A stretch of 64,000 bases of DNA from contig NZ_CP032616.1 in assembly GCF_003626975.1 (NCBI RefSeq), positions 2,232,001 to 2,296,000 of the forward strand. The letters run 5' to 3'. The notes under the pieces were generated by a model that made no database searches, was not told where the DNA came from, and was given only the letters and a program-made list of their open reading frames with translations. This document shows positions 53,416 through 62,754 of the stretch, in pieces. How positions within the stretch are numbered: the stretch's first letter is position 1; each line of letters begins with the position of its first letter. This DNA comes from Pseudomonas sp. DY-1. Lineage in GTDB: Bacteria > Pseudomonadota > Gammaproteobacteria > Pseudomonadales > Pseudomonadaceae. Both the position numbers and the translations under genes were made by a program.

Positions 53416-53987
53416 AGTTTGCCAGGCGGCTTCGGGTAGAACAGACGGATGCGGAGCAGCGGCTTTGGCAGCATCTGCGCGCAAAGCGGTTACTCGGAAT
53501 GGAGTTTCGGCGGCAGAAACCCATTGGACCCTACATCGTCGAATTCATCTGCCAGGAACGGATGCTGGTGATTGAAGTGGACGGCGGGCAGCACCCGGAA
53601 AGTAAGTCCAATGAAGCGCGAGACACCTGGTTCGTCGTGCGGGTATTCCGGGTCCTGCGGTTCTGGAACCACGAAGTGCTGCAGGAAACTGAAGCCGTGC
53701 TCGAAGCCATCCGATTGGCAGCGGAGGAAGCATTTCCCGGCAATCCCCTCTCCCCCGGCCCCTCTCCTCTTCAGGGAGAGGGGCCGGGGGAGAGGGCAGA
53801 TCAGGCGAACAACGCCACCCCCACCAACACCCCCACCTCCACCAACTCCACCATCGCTCCCGCCGTATCCCCGGTCGTGCCACCCAGGCGTTGCATGAAC
53901 CGCCCGCGCAGCCAGCCAAACAGCGCCAGCGCCGCCACCAGGGCGATCCAGGCGGGCCAGCCCAGCAGCAGAATCAGTGCCCCCTGA
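53403..53987 (+). CDS. DUF559 (Vsr-like endonuclease fold) protein, read-through 3' end
   Basis: A 194-residue frame. Residues 1-113 are a typical DUF559 protein: EQRLWQHLRAKRLLGMEFRRQ, PIGPYIVEFICQERMLVIEV, DGGQHPES and VFRVLRFWNHEVLQETEAVLEAI. The PD-(D/E)xK-like core has Glu in YIVEF where most relatives have Asp. DUF559 proteins are usually about 110-130 residues. Here there is no stop before the 53746 repeat, so translation runs through it (NPLSPGPSPLQGEGPGERAD) and continues 187 bases antisense to cobS. The tail is thus probably an artefact of repeat insertion. The function of DUF559 proteins is not established. Confidence 0.75.
   Translation: MERLEFARRLRVEQTDAEQRLWQHLRAKRLLGMEFRRQKPIGPYIVEFICQERMLVIEVDGGQHPESKSNEARDTWFVVRVFRVLRFWNHEVLQETEAVLEAIRLAAEEAFPGNPLSPGPSPLQGEGPGERADQANNATPTNTPTSTNSTIAPAVSPVVPPRRCMNRPRSQPNSASAATRAIQAGQPSSRISAP
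53746..53796. repeat. 22-bp perfect hairpin repeat between DUF559 and cobS
   Basis: Left arm CCCTCTCCCCCGGCCCCTCT plus CC (53746-53767) and its exact inverted copy (53775-53796) with a TCTTCAG loop. It is the longest member of the CCCTCTCC/GGAGAGGG family in the window and likely terminates the cob operon. Confidence 0.9.
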
Positions 53988-54532
53988 ACCGCCAACCACA
54001 TCGGCAATTCGCGGCGCGGGAGATGTTCGGCAATCGCCTGTCCCAGGCCGCCGGGACGGACGTAAGGGGTGGTAAGGAACAGCAGGGGCAACATCCCTCG
54101 CGCCAGCCAGGGCGCCAGCAACAGGGGCAGCCATTGCCCTGCCTGCAACAGGGCCGTCAATGCAGCGAACTTGAGCAGCAGCACCACCACCAGCACCACC
54201 ACCGCGATCGGCCCGCTGCGTGGGTCCTTCATGATCGTCAGGGTGCGTTCGCGGTCGCCGTAGCCACCTACCCAGGCATCGGCCGTGTCCGCCAATCCGT
54301 CCAGATGCAGGCCGCCCGACAATCCGATCCAGAGTGCCAGCAACAGGGCCGCCGACAACAGCGGCGGATGCCCGTCCAGCAGCCAGGCACCGCCCAACAG
54401 CAGTGCGCCGAGCAGCAATCCGACCGGGGGATACCAGAGCAGCGACCGGCCGATCTGCGCCGGCTCCGGCATACCCGGCAGACGCACGGGCAGACGGGTG
54501 AGGAATTGCAGGGCGATCAGCAGGGGCGTCAT
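53801..54532 (-). CDS. cobS: Adenosylcobinamide-GDP ribazoletransferase (cobalamin synthase)
   Basis: A 243-residue inner-membrane enzyme that joins adenosylcobinamide-GDP with alpha-ribazole, the last or near-last step of cobalamin synthesis. The family signature GGLHLDGLADTADAWVGG is followed by GDRERTLTIMKDPRSGPI; five to six helices follow. Also named cobV. Its start overlaps the cobC stop as ATGA with GGAG eight bases upstream. It is the last gene of the operon. Confidence 0.95.
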   Translation of the reverse strand: MTPLLIALQFLTRLPVRLPGMPEPAQIGRSLLWYPPVGLLLGALLLGGAWLLDGHPPLLSAALLLALWIGLSGGLHLDGLADTADAWVGGYGDRERTLTIMKDPRSGPIAVVVLVVVLLLKFAALTALLQAGQWLPLLLAPWLARGMLPLLFLTTPYVRPGGLGQAIAEHLPRRELPMWLAVQGALILLLGWPAWIALVAALALFGWLRGRFMQRLGGTTGDTAGAMVELVEVGVLVGVALFA

Positions 54533-55095
54533 GGGCGCTCCCGCAGACCGTGTACGTCGAAGGTCAGGCGGAACAGCTCGCCATGGGCCACTTCCACCTG
54601 CATCAACCCGGTGCGCGGCAACTGCCGGGCGCGGGCCACCAGGATGCGGATCACACCGCCATGGGTGACCAGCAGCACCCGCTTTCCGGCGAAGCGCTCC
54701 AGCAGACGCTCACCGGCAGCCAGCACCCGAACCTCGAAGTCCAGCAGGGTTTCACCGTCCGGCGGGGTGAAGCTATAGGGGTCATTCCAGAACTGGCCAA
54801 GCCCCTCGGCGTGATCCTCCATCAATTCGGCGGCGCTGCGGCCTTCCCATTGACCGAAGTGCAGTTCGCGCAGGTCGGAATCGAAATGCAGCGGCAGGCC
54901 AAGCTGCAGCTCCAGCTCGCAGGCGAACGCGGCGCAACGTTGCAGGGGCGAACTCACCAGCACGTCCCATGGCCCGGCACCGACGATGCCCGCGCGCATC
55001 TGCGTCCAGCCTTTGTCGGTCAGGGCGTCGTCGAGGCTGCCACGAAAGCCGCCGCCCCGTTCGGTTTCACCATGCCTCAGGAGGTCGAGCTTCAT
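54529..55095 (-). CDS. cobC: Alpha-ribazole phosphatase (histidine phosphatase family)
   Basis: A 188-residue phosphatase that removes the phosphate from alpha-ribazole-5'-phosphate or adenosylcobalamin phosphate. The phosphohistidine motif is [15 protein letters not shown]; the second histidine is in [10 protein letters not shown], and the acid in [11 protein letters not shown]. The frame is open far upstream but 55095 ([10 protein letters not shown]) fits. Overlaps both neighbours by ATGA junctions; ends RERP followed by TGA. Confidence 0.92.
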   Translation of the reverse strand: MKLDLLRHGETERGGGFRGSLDDALTDKGWTQMRAGIVGAGPWDVLVSSPLQRCAAFACELELQLGLPLHFDSDLRELHFGQWEGRSAAELMEDHAEGLGQFWNDPYSFTPPDGETLLDFEVRVLAAGERLLERFAGKRVLLVTHGGVIRILVARARQLPRTGLMQVEVAHGELFRLTFDVHGLRERP

Positions 55096-56150
55096 TCCGG
55101 CCGGTCCGAAACCGAAGCTTCGGCGAAGGTCGCCATGCCGCCATGGAGTTCGCAGGCCAGGCGCAATAGCGGCAGTGCGATGGCGGCCCCGCTGCCTTCG
55201 CCCAGGCGCAGGCCCAGGTCCAGTAGCGGCTGAGCCTCCAGTGCCTCGAGCACGGCGACGTGACCCGGCTCGGCGGAACGATGGGAGAACAGAAGCCACT
55301 CGCGACAGGCGGGGTTCAGGCGCACGGCGCATAGCGCCGCCACGCTGCAGATGAAGCCGTCCACCAACGCCGGCAGGCCCAGCTGGGCGCAGGCGAGGTA
55401 GGCGCCGGTCAGCGCCGCTACTTCGAAGCCGCCGAGGCGGCGCAGGGTTTCCTGCGGGCTGTCGCAGCCTTCGCGATGCAACGCCAGGGCATGTTCGATG
55501 ACCTGGATCTTGTGGGCCACTCCCTTGCCGTCGAGACCGGTGCCTGGGCCAGCCATCGCGGTGGCGGGCAGGTCCAGCAGGGCACAGGCCAGGGCGCTGG
55601 CGGTGGTGGTGTTGCCGATGCCCATTTCGCCGCCGACGTAAAGATCGGCGCTCGCGCCCAAGGCGCGCTCGACGCTGGAGCGGCCGGCTTGCAGGGCGAT
55701 CAGGCACTGGGCGGCGGTCATTGCCGGTTCGCGGGCGAAATTCGCGGTGCCGGCGCCCACGTGCAGGTGCAGCACACCCGGCAGGGGTTCCAATGGCAAC
55801 GCTGTGCCCAGGTCCACCAGTTCCAGGGTTGCGCCGAGGCTTTTGGCCAGCACGCTGATGGCGGCACCGCCGCGGACGAAGTTGCGCAGCATCTCGCCGG
55901 TCACCGCCTGTGGATAGGCGGACACGCCCTCTTCCACCACGCCGTGGTCACCGGCGAAGACCGCGAACCAGGGGCGATCGATGCACGGCCGCTCGCGCCC
56001 TTGTTGGGCGGCGAGCGTGATGGTGAGGTCCTCGAGTTGACCGAGGGCGCCACGGGGCTTGGTCAGCTGATCCTGCCGGGCCTGGGCCTTGGCACGAGCG
56101 ATGGGATCGAGGGGCTGGCAGGGGGCCTGCCACCAGTGCAGCGGAGTCAT
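55092..56150 (-). CDS. cobT: Nicotinate-nucleotide--dimethylbenzimidazole phosphoribosyltransferase
   Basis: A 352-residue enzyme making alpha-ribazole-5'-phosphate from dimethylbenzimidazole and nicotinate mononucleotide. Visible motifs: [34 protein letters not shown], and near the end [16 protein letters not shown] with the catalytic Glu. The dimethylbenzimidazole is supplied by bluB of the same operon. Overlaps cobC and cobU by four bases each. Confidence 0.96.
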   Translation of the reverse strand: MTPLHWWQAPCQPLDPIARAKAQARQDQLTKPRGALGQLEDLTITLAAQQGRERPCIDRPWFAVFAGDHGVVEEGVSAYPQAVTGEMLRNFVRGGAAISVLAKSLGATLELVDLGTALPLEPLPGVLHLHVGAGTANFAREPAMTAAQCLIALQAGRSSVERALGASADLYVGGEMGIGNTTTASALACALLDLPATAMAGPGTGLDGKGVAHKIQVIEHALALHREGCDSPQETLRRLGGFEVAALTGAYLACAQLGLPALVDGFICSVAALCAVRLNPACREWLLFSHRSAEPGHVAVLEALEAQPLLDLGLRLGEGSGAAIALPLLRLACELHGGMATFAEASVSDRPE

Positions 56151-56668
56151 AGGGAATCTCCCTTGAGGATCATGGGCAAGCCGGCGACGGTGAAGATCAC
56201 CCGTTCGCTGCGTTCGGCCAGGGCCTGGTGCAGCCAGCCGGCCTCGTCGACATAGCGACGGGTCAGCTCGCCCAGGGGCACGACGCCCAGGCCGGTTTCA
56301 TTGCTTACCAGCAGCACGCGACCGGGAAGCCCGGCGATGCAACCGAGCAGCGCTTCGCGCTCTTCGTCCAGCCGCGCCGGATCGTCCAGCATGAGCAGGT
56401 TGGTCAGCCAGAGCGTCAGGCAGTCCACCAGCAGGCAGGTATCGTCGGCGGCGCTCTCGCGCAGCACTCGAGCGAGTTGCGACGGTTCTTCCACCAGCCC
56501 CCAGTGCTCCGGACGGCGGGCACGATGATGGGCGACCCGCGCGCTCATCTCGCCGTCCAGCGGCTGGCTGGTGGCGATATAAATGACCTTGAGGCCGCTT
56601 TCAGCAGCGAGCTTTTCCGCCAACCGGCTTTTGCCGGAGCGGGCACCGCCGAGGATGAGTTCAAGCAT
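56147..56668 (-). CDS. cobU: Adenosylcobinamide kinase / guanylyltransferase
   Basis: A 173-residue bifunctional enzyme that phosphorylates and then guanylylates adenosylcobinamide. The P-loop is [17 protein letters not shown] at the N-terminus; HRARRPEHW carries the His that becomes guanylylated; [12 protein letters not shown] and [11 protein letters not shown] follow. Also named cobP. It is separated from cobQ upstream by 105 bp with a REP element, the only real gap in the distal operon. Confidence 0.95.
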   Translation of the reverse strand: MLELILGGARSGKSRLAEKLAAESGLKVIYIATSQPLDGEMSARVAHHRARRPEHWGLVEEPSQLARVLRESAADDTCLLVDCLTLWLTNLLMLDDPARLDEEREALLGCIAGLPGRVLLVSNETGLGVVPLGELTRRYVDEAGWLHQALAERSERVIFTVAGLPMILKGDSL

Positions 56669-56717
56669 CGTTAAACCTCGTCGTTCGTGGGGCTGGCCCT
56701 AGATAGGGAGCACGGCC

Positions 56718-56777
56718 GTAGGAGCCTGCTTGCTGGCGAAGGTTGCGCCGAAGGTCCGCCAGCAAGCTGGCTCCTAC
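56718..56777. repeat. REP-type palindrome, type C, inside the cob operon
   Basis: GTAGGAGCCTGCTTGCTGGC and GCCAGCAAGCTGGCTCCTAC-like arms are inverted around a 20-bp centre; it is the same family as 42775-42829. The TAG of its right edge on the minus strand is the cobQ stop codon. Confidence 0.85.
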
Positions 56778-58231
56778 AGGGACAATCCGCACAGTAATTG
56801 CAGCCTCCGCGTATCCAGATGCTGCTCTACCAGGTCTGCCAGGCGTTCGATATCGCGCTCGCGTAGTGCGTTGTAGTCCACCGCCTGGACAGCGGCGAGA
56901 CCGGCCCAGCGCAGGATGGCGGCACTGGCGGCGGAGGATTCGAACAACCCGTGCAGGTAGGTGCCCATGATCTGGCCGTCGACACTGCGGGCGCCATCGG
57001 TGCGGCCGTCGTCCAGCACCACCATGGGGTTTTCCAGGCCAACGCCGGTGGTGACGCCAGCGTGGATCTCGTAGCCGCTCACCGCCGCGTCTTCCAGGCG
57101 GAGGGTGCCAGCGACATTGCGTAGCTGCTTCTCCGGCTCCAGCACCGTGTCGATGTCCAGCAACCCAAGGCCGACGCTCTCCCCTGCCGGACCTTCCAGG
57201 GCGTGAGGGTCGACGATGGTGCGTCCGAGCATTTGGAAACCGCCGCAGATTCCGAGCACCTTGCCGCCATAGCGCAAGTGACGTTGCAGCGCCTGATCCC
57301 AGCCGTGCTCGCGCAGCCGTGCAAGGTCGGCACGCACGCTCTTCGAGCCGGGAAGGATGATCAGGTCTGCTGGCGGAATGGGCTGGCCGGGGGCGACGAA
57401 GGTGAGCTGTACCTGTGGGTGCAATCGCAGCGGATCGAAGTCCGTGTGGTTGCTGATGCGCGGCAACACCGGCACCGCAACCCGCAGCACATCGCCAGTC
57501 TTGGCGGACTGCCGCTGGTCGATGGCGTCCTCGGCTTCCAGGTGGAAGTCGGTGAGGTAGGGCAGAACGCCGAGCACCGGCTTGCCGGTGCGTTGCTCCA
57601 GCCAGTCCAGGCCCGGCTCGAGGAGGGCGATATCACCCCGGAAGCGGTTGATGACGAAGCCCTTCACCCGCGCCTGTTCGCTTTCCGACAGCAGCTCCAG
57701 GGTGCCCACCAGATGGGCGAACACGCCACCGCGATCGATGTCGGCTACCAGAATCACCGGGCAGTCGACCGCTTCGGCAAAGCCCATGTTGGCAATGTCG
57801 TTGGCGCGCAGATTGATCTCCGCCGGGGAGCCGGCACCCTCAACCATCACCACGGAATACTGGCTGCTCAGGCGCTGGTGGGACTCAAGCACCGCTGCCA
57901 TCGCGACCTTCTTGTAGTCGTGATAAGCGACCGCATTCATGCTGGTGACGGCGCGGCCATGGATGATCACCTGGGCGCCAATATCGGTATTGGGCTTGAG
58001 CAGCACCGGGTTCATGTCGGTATGCGGCGCCAATCCGCAGGCCAGGGCCTGCACCGCCTGGGCACGACCGATTTCGCCACCGTCGGCGGTCACCGCGCTG
58101 TTCAGCGCCATGTTTTGCGGCTTGAAGGGCACCACCGCGATGCCCCGGCGCTTGAGCCAGCGGCACAAGGCCGTCACCAGGGTGCTCTTGCCCGCATCGG
58201 ACGTGGTGCCCTGCACCATCAGGGTCGTCAT
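56774..58231 (-). CDS. cobQ: Cobyric acid synthase
   Basis: A 485-residue amidotransferase that amidates four side chains of adenosylcobyrinic acid a,c-diamide. N-terminal dethiobiotin-synthetase-like domain: [20 protein letters not shown] and [14 protein letters not shown]-terminal glutaminase with nucleophile in [11 protein letters not shown] and the His in [11 protein letters not shown]. Start at 58231, coupled by ATGA to cobD. Its last codon CTG is followed by TAG of a REP element. Confidence 0.96.
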   Translation of the reverse strand: MTTLMVQGTTSDAGKSTLVTALCRWLKRRGIAVVPFKPQNMALNSAVTADGGEIGRAQAVQALACGLAPHTDMNPVLLKPNTDIGAQVIIHGRAVTSMNAVAYHDYKKVAMAAVLESHQRLSSQYSVVMVEGAGSPAEINLRANDIANMGFAEAVDCPVILVADIDRGGVFAHLVGTLELLSESEQARVKGFVINRFRGDIALLEPGLDWLEQRTGKPVLGVLPYLTDFHLEAEDAIDQRQSAKTGDVLRVAVPVLPRISNHTDFDPLRLHPQVQLTFVAPGQPIPPADLIILPGSKSVRADLARLREHGWDQALQRHLRYGGKVLGICGGFQMLGRTIVDPHALEGPAGESVGLGLLDIDTVLEPEKQLRNVAGTLRLEDAAVSGYEIHAGVTTGVGLENPMVVLDDGRTDGARSVDGQIMGTYLHGLFESSAASAAILRWAGLAAVQAVDYNALRERDIERLADLVEQHLDTRRLQLLCGLSL

Positions 58232-59220
58232 GGGCGCTCCTTGGAAAAATCTGTCAGAGCCCGGTCGAGGCGTGCCCAGCCGGCTTCGTCCGGCGGCAGA
58301 CCAAAGCGCAAGCTGGGTGGCGAGGTGAAAAGCCGGGTAAGAATGCCGCGAGCGGCGAGAAATTCGTGCAGGGCCAAAGCGTCGTCGCGGAGCAGGCGCT
58401 GGAACAACGCGGTGCCGCCAGCGGGAGGCAGGCCGCAATCACGCAACAACGTTTCCAGACGCAAACCATCGCGCAGCAAGGTTTGCCGCTGAACCGTTTG
58501 TCCCGCTTCATCTTGCAACAGCGCCTTGGCCAGGGCCCGGGCCGGACCGCTGACCGCCCAGGGGCCGAGCCATTCGTTGAGTCGATCCAGCAACGCTGTT
58601 TCGGCCAGGACGAAGCCCAGGCGGATTCCCGCCAGGCCGAAGAACTTGCCAAAGGAACGCAGCACCACCAGCCCCGGCAACGGGCAATGACTCGCCAGGC
58701 TCTGCTGCGGCGTGCAGTCCATGAAGGCTTCGTCCACCAGCAGCCAGCCGCCCCGCTCGGCAAGACGAGCGCGCCAGCCCAGCAGGGTTTGCGGCGTCAG
58801 TCGCTCGCCAGTGGGGTTGTTCGGGTTGACCACCAGCACCACGTCGAAACGCTCCAGCTCACGCTCGGCGGTTTGCGCATCCAGCGCCTCCAGCTCGTGA
58901 CCCTCACGGCGCCAGGCATGGGCATGCTCGGCATAGCAAGGCGAGATCACCCCTACCCGGCTGCGCTCACGGAGGCGCGGCAATGCCTGGATCGCGGCCT
59001 GGGAACCGGCCACCGGCAGTAGCGACTCGCAGCCGTAGTAACGCCGGGCCGCGTCTTCCAGGCCGTCCTCCAGCTCGGGCAGACGCGCCCAGGCCGCGAC
59101 CGGAATGGCCGGCAATTCCCAACCATAGGGGGCGATGCCGGTGGAAAGATCGAGCCAGCCCGCTTCGGCAATTCCGTAACGCCGCGCCGCCGCGCGAAGT
59201 CGTCCGCCATGTTCAAGCAA
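58228..59220 (-). CDS. cobD: Threonine-phosphate decarboxylase (aminotransferase fold)
   Basis: A 330-residue PLP enzyme that makes (R)-1-amino-2-propanol phosphate, the linker of the nucleotide loop. Marks: [39 protein letters not shown] and PLP lysine in [18 protein letters not shown]. Also called cobC in some Pseudomonas schemes. Overlaps cbiB by 8 bp and cobQ by ATGA; ends KERP-stop. Confidence 0.94.
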   Translation of the reverse strand: MLEHGGRLRAAARRYGIAEAGWLDLSTGIAPYGWELPAIPVAAWARLPELEDGLEDAARRYYGCESLLPVAGSQAAIQALPRLRERSRVGVISPCYAEHAHAWRREGHELEALDAQTAERELERFDVVLVVNPNNPTGERLTPQTLLGWRARLAERGGWLLVDEAFMDCTPQQSLASHCPLPGLVVLRSFGKFFGLAGIRLGFVLAETALLDRLNEWLGPWAVSGPARALAKALLQDEAGQTVQRQTLLRDGLRLETLLRDCGLPPAGGTALFQRLLRDDALALHEFLAARGILTRLFTSPPSLRFGLPPDEAGWARLDRALTDFSKERP

Positions 59221-60121
59221 GGAGCCAGCCTCCGATGATCAGCGCCGCGAGCCAGAGCATCACGCCCTGGCGCACCAGGTCGATCGCACGACGGATGTCT
59301 TCGGCGCGAGCGGCCGGACCTTCGCCCAGTACCGGGCGGTCGTGCAGTTCGCCGTGATAGACCGCCGGGCCACCGAGGGCCACGCCCAGGGCGCCCGCGC
59401 CAGCGGCCATCACCGGCCCGGCGTTGGGGCTATCCCACTGCGGCGCTTGCCGGCGCCAACAACGCAGGGCCAGGCCGGTTTTGCCGAGCACGGCGTAGGT
59501 CAGGGCCACCAGCCGGGCCGGGATGTAGTTGAGGACGTCGTCGATGCGCGCAGCAGCCCAACCAAAGCGCTCGTATCGCTCGTTGCGGTAACCCCACATG
59601 GCATCCAGCGTGTTGGAAAGGCGGTACAGCACCACACCGGGCGCGCCCGCCACGGCGAACCAGAACAGCGCAGCGAACACGGCGTCACTGCCGTTCTCCA
59701 GCACCGACTCGGTAGCGGCGCGGGCCACGGCCCCTTCGTCCAGCTCGCGGGTTTCGCGACTGACCATGTAGCCGACGCACTTGCGTGCTTCCGGCAAGTC
59801 CCCCGCTTGCAGTGCGTTGGCTACCGGCTCTGCGTGCTCGTTGAGGCTGCGCAGGCCAATGGCGGCGTAGAGCGCAATGACGCCCACCAGCCAACCGATA
59901 TAGGGCAGTTCCGAAAGCAGCCAGGCAGCGAAGGTCAGCGGCAACACGGCAAGTACCCAGGCACTCACGCCATGACTGCGCCAGCCACGCCCGCCCGTGT
60001 TGAAGCGTTGCTCCAGGCGGTTGGCGAGCCTGCCGAAGGCCACCAGCGGGTGCCAGCCCCTGGGCTCACCGAACAGGGCATCCAGCGCCACGGCGCCGAG
60101 CGTGAGGAAACCCAGGCTCAT
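59213..60121 (-). CDS. cbiB: Adenosylcobinamide-phosphate synthase
   Basis: A 302-residue membrane enzyme that attaches aminopropanol phosphate to cobyric acid. Family head [20 protein letters not shown]; later [37 protein letters not shown] and [19 protein letters not shown]. The start at 60121 (MSLGFLTLG) is set by the ATGA junction with bluB. Called cobD in the aerobic nomenclature. Confidence 0.94.
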   Translation of the reverse strand: MSLGFLTLGAVALDALFGEPRGWHPLVAFGRLANRLEQRFNTGGRGWRSHGVSAWVLAVLPLTFAAWLLSELPYIGWLVGVIALYAAIGLRSLNEHAEPVANALQAGDLPEARKCVGYMVSRETRELDEGAVARAATESVLENGSDAVFAALFWFAVAGAPGVVLYRLSNTLDAMWGYRNERYERFGWAAARIDDVLNYIPARLVALTYAVLGKTGLALRCWRRQAPQWDSPNAGPVMAAGAGALGVALGGPAVYHGELHDRPVLGEGPAARAEDIRRAIDLVRQGVMLWLAALIIGGWLLA

Positions 60122-60768
60122 GGGCGCTCCCCCCACTGGTTCTCGAATACCAGATCCGCCAGCGGACGTGGCTTGGCCCAGCCCTCGAGCGCAAGCATGG
60201 GGGCCGGATAAAACGCATTCACCGGGCCAAGGCAAAGCACCGCAACAGGCTTGCTGCCCGCCGGCATGCCCAGCAGTTCGGCGAGGGCATCCGGCTCGAA
60301 CAGCGACACCCAGCCCATTCCCAGGCCTTCGGCGCGGGCCGCCAGCCAGAGGTTCTGGATGGCGCAGGAAAGCGAGGCCAGGTCCATTTCCGGCAGGGTG
60401 CGGCGGCCGAACACATGGGCTTCACGGCCGTCCATCAAGGCGGCCACCAGCAGTTCGGCACAATCGCGAATGCCTTCTACCTTGAGTTTCATGAACTCGT
60501 CGGAGCGTTCACCCAGGGCTTCGGCGGTGCTTATCCGTTCGGCGTCCACCAGCGCGTGAATACCATCGCGCAGCCCTTGCGAGGTGATGCGGATAAACCG
60601 CCAGGGCTGCATCAGCCCGACACTGGGCGCATGGTGCGCCGCCTCCAGCAGCCGGGCCAGTACCTCGGGCAGAACCTCACCGCCGCTGAAGTGGCGCATG
60701 TCGCGGCGTTCGGCAATGGCGCGGTAGACCGCTGCCCGTTCGTCAGGGCTGAAGGCATGCTCGCTCAT
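60118..60768 (-). CDS. bluB: 5,6-dimethylbenzimidazole synthase
   Basis: A 216-residue nitroreductase-fold enzyme that breaks down reduced FMN with oxygen to give dimethylbenzimidazole, the lower ligand of B12. Characteristic: [35 protein letters not shown], and [13 protein letters not shown]. Presence of bluB shows that the pathway needs oxygen. Its start is fixed by ATGA overlap with cobB, and it ends WGERP-stop. Confidence 0.95.
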   Translation of the reverse strand: MSEHAFSPDERAAVYRAIAERRDMRHFSGGEVLPEVLARLLEAAHHAPSVGLMQPWRFIRITSQGLRDGIHALVDAERISTAEALGERSDEFMKLKVEGIRDCAELLVAALMDGREAHVFGRRTLPEMDLASLSCAIQNLWLAARAEGLGMGWVSLFEPDALAELLGMPAGSKPVAVLCLGPVNAFYPAPMLALEGWAKPRPLADLVFENQWGERP

Positions 60769-62063
60769 GGTCGGAACAGCTCCACGGCCGCCCGTGGATT
60801 GGACGGCAGGTAGAAGTGAATGTAGGAGGCGGTCAGTCGGCCACTGCGGAACACCGCCTCGGCCACCGGTTTGTCGTTCGGGCACAGGGCGCGCACCAAG
60901 GGTTCCTGCGGCGAATCCAGCAACGAATGGTGGAAGGTGTGGCCGCGCAGGCTGCCTTCCGGCAGTGGCGCTTCCTGAAGGGCCAGGGCCGCCAGGCGCT
61001 TCTGCAGGGTGGCGCGGCCGGGCAGCAGGCCAACCAGCTCGGCGCATTCACCTCCTGCATCGGTCAGGGCGTCCAGCAGGTAAAGCATGCCACCGCATTC
61101 GGCGAGGATCGGTTTGCCAGCGCCGTGGTGCGCGCGGATGGCCTCAGCCATGGCGCGGTTACCCTCCAGCTGGCGCAAATGCAGCTCGGGGTAGCCGCCC
61201 GGCAGGTACAGGCTGTCCACCTCGGGCAGGCACTCATCGGCCAGTGGCGAGAAGTACACCAGTTCGGCGCCAAGCTGCTGCAGTAGGTCGAGGTTGGCCT
61301 GGTAGAGGAAAGCAAAGGAGGTATCCCGCGCGATGCCGATACGCACGCCGGCCAGTTCCTTGCCGAGCGACTGCAGTTCGGGTGCGGCGAAACTCACCGC
61401 TGGCGGTAGCGCCACTTCTGCGCTGGCGGCCAGGGCGTCGGCGGCGGCGTCCAGGCGTGCATCCAGGTCGGCCAGTTCCTCGGCCTGCACCAGCCCCAGG
61501 TGGCGACTGGGCAGCTCCACATCCGCGCTGCGCGGCAGCGAGCCATACCAGCGAATCCAGTCCGGCAGGCTGTCGCGGATCAGGTCGCTGTGGCGCTGGC
61601 TGCCGACGCGATTACCGAGCACACCGGCAAAGGGCAGGTCCGGCTGGTAGGTGGCCAGGCCCACAGCCAGAGCACCGAAGGTCTGCGCCATGGCGGCACC
61701 ATTGATCACGCCGAGTACCGGCACACCAAAATGGCGAGCCAGGTCGGCGGCGGACGGCGAGCCGTCGAACAGGCCCATCACGCCCTCGATGAGGATCAGA
61801 TCAGCCTCTCCGGCAGCTTCCCAAAGCAGGCGGCGACTTTCCGCCTCGCCCACCATCCACAGGTCCAACTGGTAGACCGGTGCGCCGGACGCGCGGGCGA
61901 GGATCATCGGGTCGAGAAAGTCCGGCCCGCACTTGAACACCCGCACCCGCTTGCCCTCGCGGGCGTGCAGGCGAGCGAGCGCTGCGGTGACGGTGGTCTT
62001 GCCCTGGCCGGAGGCCGGGGCGGCGATCAGAAGTGCGGGGCAGCTCCGAGTGAGGTCAGACAT
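60765..62063 (-). CDS. cobB: Cobyrinic acid a,c-diamide synthase (CbiA-type)
   Basis: A 432-residue glutamine-dependent amidotransferase acting on hydrogenobyrinic or cobyrinic acid. N-terminal P-loop ALLIAAPASGQGKTTVTAAL; FKCGPDFLDPMI; glutaminase Cys in ILAECGGMLYLLDAL; closing ASYIHFYLPSNP with His. A CCCTCTCC-type hairpin separates it from cobO. Confidence 0.95.
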   Translation of the reverse strand: MSDLTRSCPALLIAAPASGQGKTTVTAALARLHAREGKRVRVFKCGPDFLDPMILARASGAPVYQLDLWMVGEAESRRLLWEAAGEADLILIEGVMGLFDGSPSAADLARHFGVPVLGVINGAAMAQTFGALAVGLATYQPDLPFAGVLGNRVGSQRHSDLIRDSLPDWIRWYGSLPRSADVELPSRHLGLVQAEELADLDARLDAAADALAASAEVALPPAVSFAAPELQSLGKELAGVRIGIARDTSFAFLYQANLDLLQQLGAELVYFSPLADECLPEVDSLYLPGGYPELHLRQLEGNRAMAEAIRAHHGAGKPILAECGGMLYLLDALTDAGGECAELVGLLPGRATLQKRLAALALQEAPLPEGSLRGHTFHHSLLDSPQEPLVRALCPNDKPVAEAVFRSGRLTASYIHFYLPSNPRAAVELFRP

Positions 62064-62070
62064 GGCAAAA

Positions 62071-62106
62071 CCTCTCCCCTTCCCTCTCCCTGAATAGAGA
62101 GGGGGT
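62071..62106. repeat. CCCTCTCC-family repeat between cobO and cobB
   Basis: CCTCTCCCCTTCCCTCTCCC, then TGAATA and GAGAGGGGG, can fold through CCCTCTC/GAGAGGG arms. It occupies most of the 66-bp gap between these two genes. Confidence 0.65.
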
Positions 62107-62129
62107 AAAAACAGCGGCAGTGCCTGACA

Positions 62130-62741
62130 TCAGAACTCCACACCCTTCTGGGCTTTCACACCGGACTTGAAGGCGTGCTTGACCAGAGTCATTTCGGTAA
62201 CGGTGTCGGCGGCGTCGATCAGGCCCTGGGGCGCGCCCCGGCCGGTGGCGACGACATGCTGGTGTTCGGGGCGGGACTCGATGTCGCGCAACACGTCGTC
62301 CAGCTCCAGGTAGCCATGCTTGAGGGCGATGTTCAGCTCATCCAGTACCACCAGGCCGATCTGCGGGTCGTCCATCAGTCCGCGCGCGACCGTCCAGGCG
62401 GCGCGCGCCTTCTCGATATCACGCTGGCGATCCTGGGTATCCCAGGTGTAGCCCTCGCCCATCACGTGGTAGCTGACTTCTTCTGGGAAACGACGGAAGA
62501 AATTCTCTTCACCGGTGGACATACCGCCCTTGATGAATTGCACCACGCCCACCTTGAGGCCGTGGCCGAGGGCACGGGCGACCATGCCGAATGCCGAACT
62601 GCTCTTGCCCTTGCCGTTGCCGGTGTGCACCAGCAGCAGGCCGTACTCGTCCTGGGCCTGGGCGATCTTTTCGTCGACCACGGCCTTCTTGCGTTGCATG
62701 CGCGCCTTGTGGCGGGCGTCGCGGTCTGCGGATTCGGTCAT
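62130..62741 (-). CDS. cobO: Cob(I)yrinic acid a,c-diamide adenosyltransferase
   Basis: A 203-residue enzyme that transfers the adenosyl group from ATP to cobalt. P-loop LLLVHTGNGKGKSSSAFGMV; VGVVQFIKGGMSTGEENFF, and VLDELNIALKHGYL are typical of CobO/BtuR/CobA. Start at 62741 (MTESADRDARHKARM) is chosen; the open frame goes on upstream into the btuB end. The gene follows btuB by 13 bp. Confidence 0.96.
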   Translation of the reverse strand: MTESADRDARHKARMQRKKAVVDEKIAQAQDEYGLLLVHTGNGKGKSSSAFGMVARALGHGLKVGVVQFIKGGMSTGEENFFRRFPEEVSYHVMGEGYTWDTQDRQRDIEKARAAWTVARGLMDDPQIGLVVLDELNIALKHGYLELDDVLRDIESRPEHQHVVATGRGAPQGLIDAADTVTEMTLVKHAFKSGVKAQKGVEF

Positions 62742-62754
62742 CGTGAGTACCTCG

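Noticed and set aside
57203-58492. A 429-codon frame antisense to cobQ
   Set aside because: Shadow of a strongly supported cobalamin gene.
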